Shown: positions 1 through 7,430 of the stretch, piece by piece | Position numbering within the stretch: the stretch's first letter is position 1 | Layout of the letters: each line of letters begins with the position of its first letter | Assembly (NCBI GenBank): GCA_002716765.1 | Contig: PBBY01000011.1 | Coordinates: 1 to 34,483 of the forward strand | Direction: 5' to 3' | Source: Candidatus Magasanikiibacteriota bacterium | GTDB taxonomy: Bacteria; Patescibacteriota; Patescibacteriia; Magasanikbacterales; UBA922 | Length of the DNA stretch: 34,483 nucleotides | Translations under genes and position numbers: made by a program | Notes under the pieces: model-generated | The model's input: the letters and a program-made list of their open reading frames with translations, nothing else | Database searches by the model: none | Told to the model about the DNA's origin: nothing

Positions 1-2
1 AA

Positions 3-38
3 GCATTTAAAGAATTTATAAAAAAACAGGCTAAATAA
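3..38 (+). CDS. C-terminal tail of an upstream gene (partial)
   Basis: Frame 3 reads AFKEFIKKQAK and then a TAA stop at 36-38. The frame enters from the left edge, and the stop lies inside a terminator hairpin, as expected for the end of a gene. Only 12 codons are visible, so no product can be named; frame 1 also reaches a stop within 21 bases. Confidence 0.35.
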   Translation, partial: AFKEFIKKQAK

Positions 39-51
39 GGTCTGTTTTTTT
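20..51. terminator. Bidirectional intrinsic terminator
   Basis: A run of seven A, CAGGC, an 8-base loop, GTCTG and seven T form a stem of about 12 bp (one G-T pair) with T tracts in both directions. It would end the upstream gene on the plus strand and the small minus-strand ORF at 99-242. Confidence 0.75.
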
Positions 52-98
52 GATCACATCTAAAAAGAAGTGCGTAGAGAACATTAATCAAAAATATG

Positions 99-242
99 CT
101 ATACGCTCCTTATCTCTCTTAGCGTAACCACTAAAGAAATGATGGACCAGTAATGCGCAATGATCCACATTTGATTGCTGGATGTAAACATCATTATAAA
201 AAGAAATGTGACTACTCCCAAATAAAGACGCCAGATTCTCAT
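99..242 (-). CDS. Candidate small membrane protein, 47 aa
   Basis: This is a short minus-strand ORF inside an otherwise empty stretch of about 330 bases. I start it at the ATG at 242 rather than the TTG of the ORF track, because GGGAG lies 6-7 bases upstream, like the SDs of the other accessory genes in the window. The protein would have two hydrophobic segments (LYLGVVTFLFIMMF near residues 7-20 and IIAHYWSIISLVVTL near 27-41) and a basic C-terminus. The bidirectional terminator at 20-51 lies downstream. I recognise no family, and it could be a chance ORF. Confidence 0.35.
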   Translation of the reverse strand: MRIWRLYLGVVTFLFIMMFTSSNQMWIIAHYWSIISLVVTLREIRSV

Positions 243-325
243 ATGTGCTCCCAAATAAGAAAAAGAACAATGCTGGCCGTATTCTAGCAATTATTTTTGA
301 TTTCGTCTAATTTTTTATAATTGAA

Positions 326-354
326 TTGAAAATCTTAAGATTCCATGCTATAGT
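326..354 (+). promoter_or_regulatory. asnS promoter
   Basis: TTGAAA at 326-331 and TATAGT at 349-354 are 17 bases apart. The start point should lie near 361, giving a leader of only about 18 bases with no SD before the ATG at 379. Confidence 0.6.
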
Positions 355-378
355 TTTATCATTATAGCTAATAATTAT

Positions 379-1671
379 ATGCAACATTATATTAATGATA
401 TTATAAAATTTGTGGATAAAGAAGTGACTATTAAGGGTTGGGTACATAATATGCGCTCTTCTGGTTCGATCGCATTTATAGAGGTTCGTGATGGAAGCGG
501 ATTTATTCAAGCTATTGTGTCAAAAAGTGAAGTCGAAGAAGGTGTGTGGGAGTCTGTTCAAAAACTCACTCAAGAGAGCGCAATTGAGGTGTTGGGTAAT
601 GTTAGTACTCATCCAAAAAAGGAAGGTGAATATGAACTACAGGTAGTGAGTCTTTCTGTTGTTCAAATTGCAGAAGAATATCCAATAGCAAAAAAAGAGC
701 ATGGGCCAGATTTTTTACTCGATAATAGACATTTGTGGCTGCGAAGTAAAAAGCAGTGGGCAATTCAACGAATTCGTGATGTTATTATCTCTTCAACGTA
801 CGGTTTTTTTCATGATCGTGGATTTACTAAAATCGATACACCAATTTTTACACCAAATGCATGTGAAGGTGCAACTGAATTATTTTCTATAGAATATTTT
901 GATGAAGGAAGTGTGTATTTAACACAATCCGGACAATTATATTTAGAAGCCGCTATTATGTCTGTTGGGAAAGCGTTCGATTTTGGTCCGGTGTTTCGTG
1001 CAGAAAAAAGTAAAACCAGAAAACATCTTACTGAATTTTGGATGATGAATGCAGAGATGGCTTTTGCAGAGCATGCAGAAAATATGGATGTGCAAGAAAA
1101 ACTTGTGCAATATATTGTGGCATCTTGTCTTGAAAAATGCACAAAAGAATTGCGTATTTTAGAAAGAGATGTTACACCACTTCAGGCCATTGCGCAACCA
1201 TTTTCTCGGTTAACATACGCCGAAGCGGTGGAACAATTGCAAAAACGTGGCTCAAATATTACATTTGGCGATGATCTTGGCGCAGAAGATGAAGAGTTGT
1301 TGACAAAAGATTCAGCCGTACCAATATTTATTCATAAATGGCCAAAATCCATGAAGCCATTTTATATGAAGCAAGACCCAGAAAATCCAGAATTGGTCTT
1401 GAATAATGATCTTATTGGTATAGAAAATGCCGGAGAATTAATTGGTGGTTCGCAAAGAGAAGATAATTATGATACGCTTGCAGAAGAAATTAAAAAAGAT
1501 GGTTTAGAGGGGCCAGAGTATGAGTGGTATTTGGATTTGCGTAAATATGGTTCGGTACCACATTCGGGATTTGGATTAGGATTAGAGCGCGTGGTCCGGT
1601 GGATCAGTGGTACGCAACATATTCGTGAAACGATTCCATTTCCACGAATGATTAATCGCGTAAAACCATAA
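379..1671 (+). CDS. asnS: Asparaginyl-tRNA synthetase
   Basis: The enzyme charges tRNA-Asn with asparagine (class IIb aminoacyl-tRNA synthetase, cytoplasm). An N-terminal OB-fold anticodon-binding domain occupies about residues 1-105 (TIKGWVHNMRSSG). The catalytic domain has the AsnRS signature EGATELF near 164-169, motif 2 in GPVFRAEKSKTRKHLTEFW (203-221) and motif 3 in GFGLGLERVVRW near the C-terminus. At 430 aa it is the usual length for bacterial AsnRS. The FRAEKSKTRKH form of motif 2 separates it from AspRS, which has its own gene here (aspS). Having AsnRS means Asn-tRNA can be made directly, without a GatCAB amidotransferase. The next gene starts 2 bases after the stop, so the two are co-transcribed. 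Confidence 0.95.
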   Translation: MQHYINDIIKFVDKEVTIKGWVHNMRSSGSIAFIEVRDGSGFIQAIVSKSEVEEGVWESVQKLTQESAIEVLGNVSTHPKKEGEYELQVVSLSVVQIAEEYPIAKKEHGPDFLLDNRHLWLRSKKQWAIQRIRDVIISSTYGFFHDRGFTKIDTPIFTPNACEGATELFSIEYFDEGSVYLTQSGQLYLEAAIMSVGKAFDFGPVFRAEKSKTRKHLTEFWMMNAEMAFAEHAENMDVQEKLVQYIVASCLEKCTKELRILERDVTPLQAIAQPFSRLTYAEAVEQLQKRGSNITFGDDLGAEDEELLTKDSAVPIFIHKWPKSMKPFYMKQDPENPELVLNNDLIGIENAGELIGGSQREDNYDTLAEEIKKDGLEGPEYEWYLDLRKYGSVPHSGFGLGLERVVRWISGTQHIRETIPFPRMINRVKP

Positions 1672-1673
1672 GT

Positions 1674-2675
1674 ATGGGAAAAAAGAATAAACAAAAGAAG
1701 CGAAAGAAAAAGAATTTACCAAAAGAATTACCAGAAAAATTTGTAGAAAGACTCACAAATATTGTGGGTTCTTCTACTTTAACGCGCGTCATGAAAACGT
1801 TTGTAGATAAACCAACCACATTTCGAGTAAACACGATTAACGCAAAAAAGAAAGAAGTGGGTGCGGCACTAAAAGAGCATAATTATAAAACAAAACATGT
1901 TTCTTGGTATGATCATGCCTATATTTTGCAAAACCAAACAAAGCGTGGACTTACCGAGTTAGAGATATATAAAGAAGGAAAAATATACATTCAAAGTCTG
2001 GCAAGCATGGTGCCACCGCTTATTCTTGATCCAAAACCAGGAGAAAAAGTGCTCGATCTTACCGCAGCTCCAGGAAGTAAAACCAGTCAAATTGCCGCGC
2101 TTATGGAAAAGCGTGGAGAATTGGTGGCAAATGAATTAAACAAAGTTCGGTTTTTTCGTTTGCAACATAATATGCAACATTTGGGTGTATTAGATCCACA
2201 AAATGATTGGGAGTTTATTATGCGCATGGAAGATGGATCGGCGTTGTGCAAAGAATATGAAAATTATTTTGATAAAATTTTGGTAGACGCACCTTGTAGC
2301 GGAGAAGCGCGGTTTATAGATGGGTATCCAAAAAGTTATGGTTATTGGTCCGAGCATAAAATAAAACAAGTTGCGTACCGGCAACACAAACTGCTTATGG
2401 CTGCGTGGTTTGCGCTAAAGCCAGGCGGTGTTTTAGTGTACTCAACGTGCACCATGGCGCCAGAAGAAAATGAAGCACGAATTAGTAAATTGGTTGAACG
2501 GTTTGGCGAAGAAGTGGTGGTAGAAAAAATAACATTACCGCAGGTTGAGAGTATTCCACCAAGTGTAGAATGGAAAGGGAAGGTATACCACAAAGACGTG
2601 GCGAAAACATTTCGTATGTTACCAACAACTGAGGTAGAAGGGTTTTATGTTGCGCGTTTACGGAAAGTTGCTTGA
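1674..2675 (+). CDS. NOL1/NOP2/Sun-family RNA (cytosine-5) methyltransferase
   Basis: An S-adenosylmethionine-dependent enzyme that methylates C5 of a cytosine in RNA, most likely rRNA (RsmB/RsmF relatives) or possibly tRNA. The SAM-binding motif DLTAAPGSKTSQIA is at about 128-141. The two family cysteines are present: C208 in DAPCSG and C259 in YSTCT, the pair used for nucleophilic attack and product release. A strongly basic N-terminus (KKNKQKKRKKK) may help bind RNA. It lacks the NusB-like N-terminal domain of RsmB and the long C-terminal extension of E. coli RsmF, giving a compact 333 aa. The exact target base cannot be told from sequence. It sits 2 bases downstream of asnS in one operon. 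Confidence 0.88.
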   Translation: MGKKNKQKKRKKKNLPKELPEKFVERLTNIVGSSTLTRVMKTFVDKPTTFRVNTINAKKKEVGAALKEHNYKTKHVSWYDHAYILQNQTKRGLTELEIYKEGKIYIQSLASMVPPLILDPKPGEKVLDLTAAPGSKTSQIAALMEKRGELVANELNKVRFFRLQHNMQHLGVLDPQNDWEFIMRMEDGSALCKEYENYFDKILVDAPCSGEARFIDGYPKSYGYWSEHKIKQVAYRQHKLLMAAWFALKPGGVLVYSTCTMAPEENEARISKLVERFGEEVVVEKITLPQVESIPPSVEWKGKVYHKDVAKTFRMLPTTEVEGFYVARLRKVA

Positions 2676-2841
2676 CACATTCTTAAGTAAATAAAAACCT
2701 CATAAAAAAGGAGTAAGAGTGTTGAGGCAGATAAGGGGTCTTCATCGAAATAAGCGTATCTATCACTGCCCACCTAACACGTATTAGTGTAATAACAGTT
2801 GCTAAAATTGCTCGATAGAAGGGGTGTGTATATCTATCTAT
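2676..2841. other. Intergenic region between convergent genes
   Basis: This 166-base gap has no recognised RNA gene. It holds a weak hairpin (CCTCA ... TGAGG, about 2698-2726) with AAAAAAGGAG in the loop, followed by a short frame GTG at 2719 to TAG at 2787 (22 codons) placed 5 bases after that GGAG. It also has a small ACAC/GTGT hairpin near 2777-2796. This could be a tiny gene or a decayed accessory gene. Confidence 0.3.
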
Positions 2842-4599
2842 TTATTCTTTTAAATAGCCACCGCTTTGCTTTTTCCACATGGAAGCGTATACACCTTTTT
2901 TCTTTAGTAGCGTTTTGTGATTACCATCTTCTATAATCTTTCCTTTCTCTAGTACAATAATTCTATCCATTGCAAGTAATGTTGAAAGTCTATGAGCAAT
3001 AGCAATAACAGTTTTGTCTTTCATTAAGGTTTGGAATGCGTCTTGGATAAGGGTTTCACTTTCTGAATCAAGCGCACTTGTTGCCTCATCGAGTATTAAA
3101 ATAGGGGCGTTTTTTATTACAGCGCGCGCTATGGCAATACGTTGTTTCTGACCACCGCTTAAGGTTACACCACGTTCTCCAACAACCGTGTCATATTTTT
3201 TTGGTAGTTTTTGTATAAATTCATGTGCATGAGCAATTTTTGCTGCACCAAGAACTGCTTTTTTTGTCGTATTAAATCCATAGGAAATATTTTCATAAAT
3301 TGATCTATTAAACATTTCTGGTTCTTGAGTAACCGTGGACATGTGCTGTCTTAAGCTATTTTGTGTAATATCTTGTATATTTTTTTTATCAATTACAATT
3401 TCTCCTTTTTGTATATCATAAAGACGAAGCAAGAGTTTGAGTAATGTGGTTTTTCCGGCACCGCTATGGCCGACAATTCCTACTTTTTGGTTTTCTGGAA
3501 TATGGAGATTCAGGTTTTTAAACACATATACACCATTGTATTTAAAAGAGACGGAATTAAACTGAATATCTCCGTGGAGGAGTGGGGTATTTTGAGCACC
3601 TTTTTTGTCTATAATATCATGTGGTTTTAACAGTGTTTCAAGACCTTCTTCGAGTTGTCCATATTGGTCAAAAAATAAATCTATACTTTCTGCAATACCA
3701 ATCATGGCACCACGAATACTTGCGGTAATACCAAAAAACATAATAACATCACCAAAGGTAATAATGCTATTTTGCCACAAAAAGAGTGAGTAAAAAAGTA
3801 CCACCGCAAGCATTACACCTTGAAGAACATTGTTTATTAGATTCATTTGGGTTTTATACCCGTATAATGTAATATTAGTATGCAACCGCTGTTTGCTGAC
3901 ATTTCGTATGCGCTGTAACTCATCTTTTTCTTTGGAAAATATTTTTACTAAGGTAATATTAGAAATAAAATCAACGACTTGTCCAGTGAAGTCAGATTTA
4001 ATTTGCGCATGTTTTTTTGACAATTGCTTAATTCTTTTTAAAAGTGCAAGATTAACCGGAACAAAAACAAATAACCAAGAAAGCATAAGGAGGGCTATAC
4101 TTATATTTGCACTAAATGCCAAAATAATGGCCACAATAAGGCGCAAAAATACCGGCCAAAACATGTTCATGAGTTGAAAAAACAATCCGACCGAAGTATC
4201 TGCATTGTTTATTTTATTTGCAAGATTTCCAGAAAAATGTTTACTAAAATAGGCATTTGAGTGTTGTGCAATATGTTTATGCACGGTAGTCCTTACGCTA
4301 TGACCCATATTTGCTCGCGCTTTTGTACTTGCCAATCCTTTTATCCAAATAAACACATATGAAAGTAGTATAATCGCAATATATAATACAGCATACCACC
4401 AAACTATACTTGTGTCTGCACCTATTCCAGGAGTGATGACGGTTGCAGCATCTACAATTTGTTTCATAATATATGGCAGCACACCACGAAGAATAGTGGC
4501 GAGCGTAATACACACAAAAGCAAGACCTATTTTTTTCCATTGGGTTTTACTAATGCGCAATGCTAGGAGTATGGGATTTGGGAGCCTTTCTTTTAACAT
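2842..4599 (-). CDS. ABC exporter, fused membrane and ATPase domains
   Basis: A half-transporter of the MsbA/LmrA type (type IV ABC exporter) that probably works as a homodimer in the cytoplasmic membrane to export a lipid, peptide or drug. The N-terminal half has about six membrane segments (for example IGLAFVCITLATILRGVLPY and VFLRLIVAIILAFS). The C-terminal half has Walker A GHSGAGKTT, signature LSGGQKQR, Walker B ILILDEATSALD and the switch histidine in AIAHRLS. I start it at the internal ATG at 4599 (MLKERLPNP). The ATG of the longest ORF (4629) lies inside an extended -10 box, so it should not be in the message. The substrate cannot be deduced; the gene diverges from aspS. Confidence 0.9.
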   Translation of the reverse strand: MLKERLPNPILLALRISKTQWKKIGLAFVCITLATILRGVLPYIMKQIVDAATVITPGIGADTSIVWWYAVLYIAIILLSYVFIWIKGLASTKARANMGHSVRTTVHKHIAQHSNAYFSKHFSGNLANKINNADTSVGLFFQLMNMFWPVFLRLIVAIILAFSANISIALLMLSWLFVFVPVNLALLKRIKQLSKKHAQIKSDFTGQVVDFISNITLVKIFSKEKDELQRIRNVSKQRLHTNITLYGYKTQMNLINNVLQGVMLAVVLFYSLFLWQNSIITFGDVIMFFGITASIRGAMIGIAESIDLFFDQYGQLEEGLETLLKPHDIIDKKGAQNTPLLHGDIQFNSVSFKYNGVYVFKNLNLHIPENQKVGIVGHSGAGKTTLLKLLLRLYDIQKGEIVIDKKNIQDITQNSLRQHMSTVTQEPEMFNRSIYENISYGFNTTKKAVLGAAKIAHAHEFIQKLPKKYDTVVGERGVTLSGGQKQRIAIARAVIKNAPILILDEATSALDSESETLIQDAFQTLMKDKTVIAIAHRLSTLLAMDRIIVLEKGKIIEDGNHKTLLKKKGVYASMWKKQSGGYLKE

Positions 4600-4619
4600 A
4601 AAATAATTTTGTATAGAGT

Positions 4620-4628
4620 AGTATACCA
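4620..4628 (-). promoter_or_regulatory. Extended -10 promoter of the ABC exporter
   Basis: On the minus strand the sequence reads TGGTATACT, a TGn-TATACT extended -10 box with no good -35. The start point would fall near 4613, about 14 bases before the ATG at 4599. This is the reason for rejecting the upstream ATG at 4629. Confidence 0.55.
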
Positions 4629-4691
4629 TTTTTTATCATAAAAAAAAATGAAGAATATAGAAATATACATATGTTTTTTATATATATCAGG

Positions 4692-4720
4692 TTGCAAAAA
4701 CAACATAAACTTGATACGCT
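4692..4720 (+). promoter_or_regulatory. aspS promoter (TTGCAA-17-TACGCT)
   Basis: TTGCAA at 4692-4697 and TACGCT at 4715-4720 are 17 bases apart, closely resembling the relA promoter (TTGCAA-17-TACGAT). An alternative, TTGATA-17-AATAAT (4711-4739), would place the start point at the ATG itself. The leader has no SD in either case. Confidence 0.45.
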
Positions 4721-4745
4721 AGATAAGTAAATTAATAATAATTGT

Positions 4746-6515
4746 ATGTTTAGAACACACACCTGTGGAGAACTCACTTCGGCGCATGCGGACAATGTGG
4801 TAACGCTTTCCGGATGGGTACACAAACACCGTAATTTTGGCGGATTAGTTTTTTTGGATTTGCGCGATAGATATGGTTTAACACAAATAGTGTGTAACCC
4901 AGATAATATCTCTGATTTTAGTATTGTAGAATCACTAAAATATGAACATATTATTAAGGTGGTAGGAAAAGTGATGCCAAGAGATGAAAAAAATATTAAT
5001 GCAGAGCTGGCAACAGGGAGTATAGAAGTTCATGCAACTGAGATTAGTATTTTAAGTAATACCAAACCATTACCATTTGAAATTTTTGATGCAAAAAAAG
5101 GCGAAGAAGACGAGGAATTACGATTGAGGTATAGGTTTTTAGAGTTACGAAGAAAAAAGCTACAAGACACTATTGTTTTTCGAGCAAAAGTAGAAGCGCA
5201 TATTCGCCAGTTTATGAATCAGAATGATTTTATAGATATTGCAACGCCAATTTTAACAGTGAGTTCACCAGAAGGGTCACGAGATTATTTGGTGCCAAGC
5301 AGAATTCATCCGGGAAAATTTTATGCATTACCGCAAGCACCGCAACAATACAAACAATTACTTATGGTTGCTGGATTTGATAGGTACTACCAAATAGCAC
5401 CGTGTATGCGAGACGAAGATCCACGAGCAGACAGAGCACCAGGAGAATTTTATCAACTGGATTGTGAAACAAGTTTTATGACCTCCGAGGAGTTTTTTAC
5501 TCTTATGGAACCATTGTGGATAGAATTAACCGAGCAGGTTGCAGAAAAAAAAGTACAACAAAAACCATTTCCTAGAATTCCGTATAAAGAGTGTATAGAA
5601 AAGTATGGTTCGGATAAGCCAGATTTGCGGTTTGGTATGGAAATTCAAGATATTACCGAGTTGGCAAAAGCGGGGGAGTTTGCGGTATTTCACAATGCCG
5701 ACGTTATACGCGCGCTGGTTGTTCCTGGTGGTGCTGCGTATTCCAGAAAAGATATTGATGGCAAATTTACAGAAGCAGCAAAACAAGGAAATGGAAAAGG
5801 ATTACCGTGGATAAAAGTAGTAAATGGCGCCGCAGAAGGTGGTATTGCAAAATTCTTTTCTGCAGAGCAATTACGCGAACTTATTGCAAAAGTAAATGCA
5901 GAAGATAATAGTATTATATTTTTTGGTGCCGACACATGGGAAAAAAGTGCCACAGCACTTGGTTGTGTCAGAAGTTTGGCTGGAGATATTTTGGACTTAA
6001 AAGATCCAAACGTCGTGGCTTGGGCGTGGATAGTCGACTTCCCTATGTTTGAATGGGACGAGCAAAACGAAAAAATAGATTTTGGTCACAATCCATTTTC
6101 TATGCCAAAAGGTGGGCTTGAGGTGCTCAATACAAAAGACCCGCTCGACATTATTGCTGATCAGTATGACATTGTGGCCAATGGTCTAGAGTTAAGTTCT
6201 GGTGCAGTCAGAAATAAAGATCCAGAAATAATGTATAAAGCATTTGAAATAGCTGGGTATACCAAAGAACAGGTTGATGAAAAGTTTGGTCACATGATTC
6301 AAGCCTTTGAATTTGGCGCGCCACCACACTGTGGGTTTGCTCCAGGAATTGAGCGGATTGTTATGGTGCTTACCAATGAGGCGAGTATTCGCAATGTCGT
6401 GGCATTTCCAAAAAACCAAAAAGCAGAAGAGCCAATGATGGGAAGCCCTTCAGAAGTAGCAGAAGAGCAATTAAAAGAATTGCATCTTCAAATAAAAAAA
6501 GAAAAAAACACGTAA
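4746..6515 (+). CDS. aspS: Aspartyl-tRNA synthetase, bacterial type
   Basis: A class IIb synthetase that charges tRNA-Asp. At 589 aa it has the full bacterial layout: OB-fold anticodon domain (about 1-105, TLSGWVHKHRNFGGLVFLDLRDR), catalytic core with motif 2 (YQIAPCMRDEDPRADRAPGEF, about 215-235), the bacterial GAD insertion (about 285-415), and motif 3 GFAPGIERIVMVL followed by the family end signature PMMGSPSEV. The residue matching E. coli Leu30, one of the positions linked to tRNA-Asp/Asn discrimination, is Phe here. With asnS nearby, a discriminating enzyme is the simpler reading, but sequence alone does not prove it. The gene has its own promoter and a clear terminator, so it is monocistronic. 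Confidence 0.97.
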   Translation: MFRTHTCGELTSAHADNVVTLSGWVHKHRNFGGLVFLDLRDRYGLTQIVCNPDNISDFSIVESLKYEHIIKVVGKVMPRDEKNINAELATGSIEVHATEISILSNTKPLPFEIFDAKKGEEDEELRLRYRFLELRRKKLQDTIVFRAKVEAHIRQFMNQNDFIDIATPILTVSSPEGSRDYLVPSRIHPGKFYALPQAPQQYKQLLMVAGFDRYYQIAPCMRDEDPRADRAPGEFYQLDCETSFMTSEEFFTLMEPLWIELTEQVAEKKVQQKPFPRIPYKECIEKYGSDKPDLRFGMEIQDITELAKAGEFAVFHNADVIRALVVPGGAAYSRKDIDGKFTEAAKQGNGKGLPWIKVVNGAAEGGIAKFFSAEQLRELIAKVNAEDNSIIFFGADTWEKSATALGCVRSLAGDILDLKDPNVVAWAWIVDFPMFEWDEQNEKIDFGHNPFSMPKGGLEVLNTKDPLDIIADQYDIVANGLELSSGAVRNKDPEIMYKAFEIAGYTKEQVDEKFGHMIQAFEFGAPPHCGFAPGIERIVMVLTNEASIRNVVAFPKNQKAEEPMMGSPSEVAEEQLKELHLQIKKEKNT

Positions 6516-6519
6516 AAAA

Positions 6520-6547
6520 AAGAACCTGTCGTAATGACAGGTTTTTG
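6520..6547. terminator. Bidirectional terminator between aspS and the lytic transglycosylase gene
   Basis: AACCTGTC (6523-6530), a 5-base loop and GACAGGTT (6536-6543) form an 8-bp stem. T residues follow on the plus strand and a run of eight T on the minus strand, so it serves both convergent genes. Confidence 0.85.
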
Positions 6548-6583
6548 GTTAAAAGAAAGAAAGATGATATTTGAGTTATTCCA

Positions 6584-7324
6584 CTATTCCGCTTTTTTTG
6601 CGTAAAGTGGTTTTTGACCAAATACCCCCATATAGAGGATTTCTATTCTTTTCGCTCGATTTTTATGGCGCTCTGCCAGCTTTGAGAGGTTTTTTTGCAA
6701 CCTCTTAAGCTCTTTATCCAACGATTCGAGCTCTTCCTGAAGTGCTAATAACTTCTTCTTAGGTGTGATATTTTCGACCAAACCTAGAATCCTTTTAGCA
6801 TAGGAATACGACACCACCCCGACTTTGCAATCACGCTTCTTACCGGAGTTGTACCGAATCAGGGTGCGACACAGACTCCTTTTGTTTTTTTGGTAATAGG
6901 TGCCAAATGCCAGTAGTCCAGCCCCTATTTTGTCGCAACGAGGTTTATTACACCATAAGTGTGGCATAACCTGCATTGGGCCAATGGCACCTTTTGGTGA
7001 AACTAGACCCGCTCTAAACTGGCTTTCGCGATAGGCAATTGCGATTGACGCAAGAGTCAGTTTATTTTTGTTTTTTTCAAATCGAAAAAAGTGCAAGGCC
7101 TTTCTTGCGATTTTTTTGCAAAGCCTTACTTTCTTCGGGAAACTTCTACGAAGTTTCCTTTTGAAAGAGGGTGAGCGATACATTTTTCGCCCATTTGGCT
7201 CCTCTGTCAGAATTCTGTCGACAAGAGACTTACATGCCTCCTCGATCTGTCCGCGGTTTAGCGGTTCCTCAGTGGACGGTTGGATAAAAAGTGTGGCTGA
7301 TGCCAAAAGTAATAAAGCGAACAT
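6584..7324 (-). CDS. Secreted lytic transglycosylase (SLT domain) with C-terminal coiled coil
   Basis: It probably cleaves the MurNAc-GlcNAc bond of peptidoglycan outside the cytoplasmic membrane. An N-terminal hydrophobic stretch (MFALLLLASATLFIQ) looks like a signal peptide or anchor. The SLT domain spans about 85-185: the catalytic glutamate is E100 in AYRESQF, followed by GAIGPMQVMP (113-121) and TLIRYNSG (154-161). Six cysteines (31, 69, 125, 130, 152, 166) suggest disulfides. Residues 185-225 form a basic coiled coil not usual for the family. The start has the SD AGAAGGG 5 bases before ATG and a perfect TTGACA promoter, unlike nearby core genes. Codon use looks richer in G and C. Confidence 0.85.
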   Translation of the reverse strand: MFALLLLASATLFIQPSTEEPLNRGQIEEACKSLVDRILTEEPNGRKMYRSPSFKRKLRRSFPKKVRLCKKIARKALHFFRFEKNKNKLTLASIAIAYRESQFRAGLVSPKGAIGPMQVMPHLWCNKPRCDKIGAGLLAFGTYYQKNKRSLCRTLIRYNSGKKRDCKVGVVSYSYAKRILGLVENITPKKKLLALQEELESLDKELKRLQKNLSKLAERHKNRAKRIEILYMGVFGQKPLYAKKAE

Positions 7325-7366
7325 GAAAACCCTTCTTTTTTTGGTTGTGTAAAGTAGCGAGTGTTC

Positions 7367-7395
7367 ACTTTACCATATTTTATTGCTTTTGTCAA
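7367..7395 (-). promoter_or_regulatory. Lytic transglycosylase promoter
   Basis: On the minus strand TTGACA (7395-7390) and TAAAGT (7372-7367) are exactly 17 bases apart. The -35 overlaps the TTGTCA of the divergent promoter on the plus strand, so the two may compete. Confidence 0.8.
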
Positions 7396-7416
7396 GTTAA
7401 TTTGGTAAAATACTAT
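7389..7416 (+). promoter_or_regulatory. Promoter of the glycosyltransferase-scpAB operon
   Basis: TTGTCA at 7389-7394 is followed after 16 bases by TACTAT (7411-7416). An overlapping extended -10, TGGTAAAAT (7403-7411), is an equally good reading. The ATG at 7431 follows within about 15-20 bases and has no SD. Confidence 0.5.
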
Positions 7417-7430
7417 GATAATGAACAACT

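Larger units (their letters stand above)
52..378. other. Intergenic stretch before asnS
   Basis: Apart from the possible 47-aa ORF on the minus strand and the asnS promoter near the right end, I see nothing in this stretch: no tRNA, no T-box-like leader and no repeat. Confidence 0.5.

Noticed and set aside
250-379. T-box riboswitch before asnS
   Set aside because: The promoter leaves a leader of only about 18 bases, far too short, and no T-box sequence or antiterminator is present.
2719-2787. 22-codon ORF after the methyltransferase gene as a firm gene
   Set aside because: The GGAG spacing is acceptable but there is no promoter at a proper distance and no other support. It is mentioned only in the intergenic entry.
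4599-4629. Upstream ATG of the ABC exporter (MVYYSIQNYF)
   Set aside because: The ATG is part of an extended -10 box, TGGTATACT, so it should not be transcribed from that promoter.
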